A stretch of 64,000 nt of DNA, from contig NZ_JACHDP010000001.1 in NCBI RefSeq assembly GCF_014201145.1, forward strand, positions 2,232,001 to 2,296,000. Direction: 5' to 3'. The notes under the pieces were generated by a model, which was not told where the DNA came from, did no database searches, and was given only the letters and a program-made list of their open reading frames with translations. The position numbers and the translations under genes are program-made. Shown here piece by piece: positions 61,120-64,000 of this stretch. Source of the stretch: Micromonospora parathelypteridis (GTDB lineage Bacteria > Actinomycetota > Actinomycetes > Mycobacteriales > Micromonosporaceae). Each line of letters opens with the position of its first letter. Positions within the stretch are counted from its first letter, which is position 1.

Positions 61120-61629
61120 GTGGACGAGGACGAACGGGCTCGGCTGGCCGAGTTCGTCGGCAGCCGGACGCCGGCACTGATGCGGGTCGCTTACCTGCTG
61201 ACCGGTGACCGCAACGCCGCCGAAGATCTGTTCCAGTCGGCGTTGGCGCGGACCATCCCGAAGTGGGGATCCATCCGGCACGCCGACCCCGAGGGGTATC
61301 TCCGCGTCGTGATGTACCGCGAGCAGGTCAGCTGGTGGCGGCGACTGCGCCGGCGGCGGGAGACGCCGCTCAACCCGGCGGACGAACCGGTCGGCGCCGA
61401 TCCGAGCGGCGGCTCCGACGTGCGGTTGGCGATGCGCGCCGCGCTGCGCCACCTGCCACCGGCACAGCGGGCGGTGGTGGTTCTGCGTTACTACGAGGAC
61501 CTGCCGGAAGCCCGGGTCGCCGAACTGCTCGGCTGCTCCGTGGGCACGGTGCGCAGCCGTACCCACCGGGCGGTCACGCGCCTGCGCGCCTTGCTCCCGG
61601 AGGTCGAAATGCTGGAGGTACGGCGATGA
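61120..61629 (+). CDS. SigE-family ECF-like RNA polymerase sigma factor
   Basis: A 169-residue sigma factor. Region 2 (LMRVAYLLTGDRNAAEDLFQSALARTIPKW, ~19-48) and region 4 (LRHLPPAQRAVVVLRYYEDLPEARVAELLGCSVGTVRSRTHRAV, ~106-150) are both present. It matches the Streptomyces SigE-like group that lacks an anchored anti-sigma of standard type. GTG 61120 has GGGAGG upstream. ATGA overlap with the next gene implies that gene is its regulatory partner. Confidence 0.93.
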   Translation: MDEDERARLAEFVGSRTPALMRVAYLLTGDRNAAEDLFQSALARTIPKWGSIRHADPEGYLRVVMYREQVSWWRRLRRRRETPLNPADEPVGADPSGGSDVRLAMRAALRHLPPAQRAVVVLRYYEDLPEARVAELLGCSVGTVRSRTHRAVTRLRALLPEVEMLEVRR

Positions 61630-62159
61630 CCGACCCCTTCGAGCACCTCATCCGCTCCACTCTCACCGACCTCGCCGAGGAGGCACCGATCGTGCATGAC
61701 CAGTTGAACCGAGCGGAACGGCGGGTGCGCAACCGGCGCCGCGCCACGGTGACGATGGGAGCGGTCGGCGTCCTCGCGGCGGTCCTGATCGCCACTCCGC
61801 TCGCTCTCGCCGCGACCAGCTCGGACGAGCTCCCACCGGCCGCGCCCAGCCCGGCGGGCCCGGCGACCGTGCCCAGCCCGCCCGTGCCCAGCCCGTCCGC
61901 GCCCGCCGAGGTGCCGACGGCCGTACCCAGCCCCGGCGGCGCGAACCCGAACCCGTCGAGTCGTCCGGGCACACCCGGCGTACCGGTCCGGCCGACGCCG
62001 TCGGACTCGCCGGACGGGTCCGGTGCGCCCGGCGCGCCGGGTGGTGCGCCCGGCGTGCCCGGCGACCCTGTTGCGCCCGGTGTGCCCAGTGCCCCCGGCA
62101 TGCCCGGCGCCCCTGGCGCGCCCGTTCCCACGCCGTCTCCGTCGAGCCCTTCGCGGTGA
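61626..62159 (+). CDS. Single-pass membrane protein with Pro/Gly repeats, possible anti-sigma partner
   Basis: A 177-residue protein: ~40 cytosolic residues with an acidic start and RAERRVRNRRRATVT before one transmembrane segment (~45-63), then ~110 extracytoplasmic residues of Pro/Ser/Ala, ending in collagen-like GxP/GAP repeats (~131-166). Cytosolic head, sigma-gene coupling (ATGA overlap) and topology are like anti-sigma factors, but no HxxxCxxC zinc motif is seen. Function inferred from position. Confidence 0.75.
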   Translation: MTDPFEHLIRSTLTDLAEEAPIVHDQLNRAERRVRNRRRATVTMGAVGVLAAVLIATPLALAATSSDELPPAAPSPAGPATVPSPPVPSPSAPAEVPTAVPSPGGANPNPSSRPGTPGVPVRPTPSDSPDGSGAPGAPGGAPGVPGDPVAPGVPSAPGMPGAPGAPVPTPSPSSPSR

Positions 62160-62165
62160 ACAGTG

Positions 62166-62204
62166 CCGGTCAGGCAGGCGGCCCCCCGGCCCCGGCCTGA
62201 CCGG
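62166..62204. terminator. 10-bp terminator after the sigma operon
   Basis: Stem 62166-62175 with 62195-62204, 19-nt C/G-rich loop. The rest of 62205-62426 holds no supported gene. Confidence 0.6.
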
Positions 62205-62426
62205 CCAACCCACGGTCGTCTCCGGCGGCGGCGTCAGGACGCTGGCGGCTTCCCCGAGTCGAGAGGTCGATCGGAGATCCCGGTCACCTTCTCCCGGCAC
62301 TTCCCGTACCAGCGCACCGGTGAACAGGATGCGCCGGCGCACCAGGTTTGCCGAGGCCGGCACGCCCGCTCATTCTTGGGCCATGACCGATAACGGACAT
62401 CCGGTGTGCGAGCTGCGGAGGCCGCG

Positions 62427-63851
62427 TTGACCACCGCCATGGCCCGGGTGCCCAACTCGCTCACCGGGCAGATCGTCACACCCGGTGACCGCCGGTACGC
62501 GCAACTGCGCTCGACGTACACCACGTCGGCGTCGCCGGCGGCCGTGCTGCTGCCGAAGACCACCGCGCAGGTGGTCGACGCGCTCCGCTACGCGCGGGAA
62601 CAGCGACTGCCCATCGCCGTCCGCAGCGGGGGGCACGGCTTCTCCGGGGCGTCCTCCAACAACGGTGGCGTGGTCATCGACCTGTCCATGCTCAACCGGG
62701 TGCAGGTGCTCGACGAGCGGGCCGGGCTGGTCCGGGTCGAGGCCGGTGCCCGCTGGGCGAACGTCGCGAAGGCGCTGGCCCCGTACGGCCTGGTGATCAG
62801 CTCAGGTGACCACGGCAACGTCGGCGTCGGCGGCCTGGCCACCGGCGGCGGCGTCGGTTGGTTGGTCCGCGCCCACGGCCTCACCATCGACCGTGTCCGC
62901 GCGGTCGAGGTGGTGCTCGCCGACGGGACGCTGGTACGGGCGGACGCGGAGCACGAGCCGGAGCTGTTCTGGCTGGTCCGCGGTGCCGGAGCCGGCGCGG
63001 GGATCGTGGTGGCCTTCGAGATCGAGGCAGCCGAGCAGCGCAATGTCGGCGTGGCGCAGTTGGTCGTCGAAGCGCACCCGGACGGTCGCACCATCCGGGA
63101 GTGGACGGCCTACCTCTCGCAGGCCCCACGGGAGTTGTCCGCGGCGGCCGTGCTGTACGCGGAGGGCCGCTCGGCCCTCATGTCCATCACCGCCGTGGTG
63201 GCCGCCGAGAGCCTGCGCCGGGCCCGGCCCGCGGTGGAGCCGCTGCTCGCCATCGGAAAGGTGCTCGAACACCGGACCGACCTGCTGCCCTACCCGACCC
63301 TGGTGCCGACCGCGCACCTGCACCCCAACGTCGGGCAGCAACGTGGCACGACCACCAACGGTCTGTTCACCGGGCTGGACGACGCCGGCGCGCGGGCCGT
63401 GATGCGAGCGGTGACCGGGCCGGGGCGGGCGGTGGTCCAGCTCCGCTCGCTGGGTGGGGCGGTCAACGACGTCGCTCCCGACGCGACCGCGTACCCGCAT
63501 CGCCACCAGGACACGCTGGTCATCGCCTCGGTGTTCCCACCGCAGGGCGGGGCTGCGTTGGACGCCGCCTGGCGGGCCGCCGGAGCCCGCGCCGACGGCG
63601 CGTACGTCAATTTCGAGAGCCGGCCGAACCCGGCCGCGTTCGCCCGGATCTACCCGGGCGAGACCGGGGCCCGGGTGCGGCGGTTGTGGAAGCGGTACGA
63701 CCCGGATGGCGTCTTCCGGCCGGCCCTGCTGACCGGCCAGCCCACCCGAGCAGGTCAGCCCACCCGAGCCGGTCAGCAGGGCCGCGCCGGTCAGTCGAGC
63801 CGATCCGGTCAGCCCGGCCGATCCGGCCAGCCTCATCGGCGCCGCCGCTGA
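62427..63851 (+). CDS. FAD-binding oxidoreductase, berberine-bridge type, with basic repeat tail
   Basis: A 474-residue flavoprotein. The FAD-binding PCMH domain shows VRSGGHGFSGASSNNGGVVIDLS (~66-88, with the His of RSGGH as covalent-FAD candidate) and GLATGGGVGWL (~138), and the BBE C-terminal signature YVNFESRPN..YPGETGARVRRLWKRYDPDGVFRP. It is followed by six GQPxRx-type hexapeptides and HRRRR. The second covalent Cys of two-residue enzymes is not seen. TTG 62427 is chosen for GGAGG 5 nt upstream; GTG 62406 and ATG 62460 are alternatives. Confidence 0.88.
   Translation: MTTAMARVPNSLTGQIVTPGDRRYAQLRSTYTTSASPAAVLLPKTTAQVVDALRYAREQRLPIAVRSGGHGFSGASSNNGGVVIDLSMLNRVQVLDERAGLVRVEAGARWANVAKALAPYGLVISSGDHGNVGVGGLATGGGVGWLVRAHGLTIDRVRAVEVVLADGTLVRADAEHEPELFWLVRGAGAGAGIVVAFEIEAAEQRNVGVAQLVVEAHPDGRTIREWTAYLSQAPRELSAAAVLYAEGRSALMSITAVVAAESLRRARPAVEPLLAIGKVLEHRTDLLPYPTLVPTAHLHPNVGQQRGTTTNGLFTGLDDAGARAVMRAVTGPGRAVVQLRSLGGAVNDVAPDATAYPHRHQDTLVIASVFPPQGGAALDAAWRAAGARADGAYVNFESRPNPAAFARIYPGETGARVRRLWKRYDPDGVFRPALLTGQPTRAGQPTRAGQQGRAGQSSRSGQPGRSGQPHRRRR
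63735..63842 (+). repeat. Six tandem 18-nt repeats in the 3' end of the oxidoreductase gene
   Basis: Degenerate 18-nt units starting GG(C/T)CAG encode Gly-Gln-x-x-Arg-x hexapeptides, giving a strongly basic tail. Confidence 0.8.
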
Positions 63852-63958
63852 CCTCCACGCCCGCCGCCGATGGCCGACCGCCGGTCGTCCAGCTGGGGGC
63901 ACACTGAGGTCCGATTCCCGCCAGCAGGCGGCCCGACCAGCGGGGCATCATCGGTGAC

Positions 63959-64000
63959 ATGGAGTTGGACTTCGAGCGTTGTTACCGGGCCGTGGACAGC
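63959..64000 (+). CDS. Ada/AlkA-type DNA repair protein, 5' end only
   Basis: Fourteen codons MELDFERCYRAVDS are visible before the window ends. This wording is that of the Ada metal-binding domain at the start of bacterial Ada-AlkA fusion glycosylases, whose Cys-rich zinc site follows. CATCAT lies 7 nt before the ATG as a weak -10. The rest of the gene is outside the window. Confidence 0.6.
   Translation, partial: MELDFERCYRAVDS

Overview
The window is about 72% GC by eye, with GTG and TTG starts, short or absent leaders and genes packed on both strands. Gene content (AdnAB motor-nuclease, mycothiol deacetylase MshB, actinobacterial DapC/DapD/DapE, FdxA-type ferredoxin, SDH1-type succinate dehydrogenase, SigE-family sigma factor) points to an actinobacterium. 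The style of intergenic hairpins and the protein flavour suggest Micromonosporaceae (Micromonospora-like), but that genus call is an inference. No tRNA, rRNA, CRISPR array, transposase or phage module was seen; this looks like chromosomal core and semi-core DNA.

Layout. 1-2.6 kb: tail of a sulfonate/nitrate/taurine-type ABC importer operon with an Rrf2-type regulator. 2.7-5.1 kb: small membrane protein, DEAD-box RNA helicase and a cold-shock protein with a long structured leader. 5.1-12.2 kb: adnB and adnA (double-strand-break end resection). 12.4-16.3 kb: two coupled LOG-family proteins, a tiny basic protein, dapE and dapD. 16.4-20.4 kb: large secreted subtilase and a hexapeptide acetyltransferase flanking a 19-bp palindrome. 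20.4-25.8 kb: P-loop kinase, SIMPL protein, TyrA, an unknown protein and an M48 protease. 25.9-30.6 kb: dapC, ferredoxin, GNAT enzyme, two membrane proteins and mshB. 30.7-35.7 kb: S9 peptidase, DUF805 protein, and a LysR / cysteine dioxygenase / FMN-oxidase cluster. 35.8-41.9 kb: complete five-gene dipeptide/oligopeptide ABC importer. 42-45.6 kb: Uma2 protein and the TldD/TldE protease pair. 45.8-49.6 kb: sdhCAB. 49.8-60.9 kb: mosaic of small enzymes (Nudix, pterin-dehydratase-like, VOC, three methyltransferases, an MFS-VOC fused frame, a free-standing HflX N-domain-like protein, YchF, DEDD exonuclease, peptidase E). 61-64 kb: SigE-type sigma factor with a coupled membrane protein, a FAD oxidase and the first codons of an Ada/AlkA-type repair protein.

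Genes that act together: DapC, DapD and DapE all serve the succinylase branch of meso-diaminopimelate/lysine synthesis. MshB serves mycothiol. AdnAB and the edge AlkA-like gene are DNA repair. The sulfonate importer and the cysteine dioxygenase both concern sulfur. The strongest unexplained signals are families of intergenic hairpins present in two copies each, one pair showing compensatory stem changes; a palindrome shared by two promoter regions; a stand-alone HflX-N-like protein translationally coupled to a methyltransferase; and a MFS-VOC read-through fusion. At least nine genes have a TANNNT hexamer 6-8 nt before the start codon, consistent with leaderless mRNAs.
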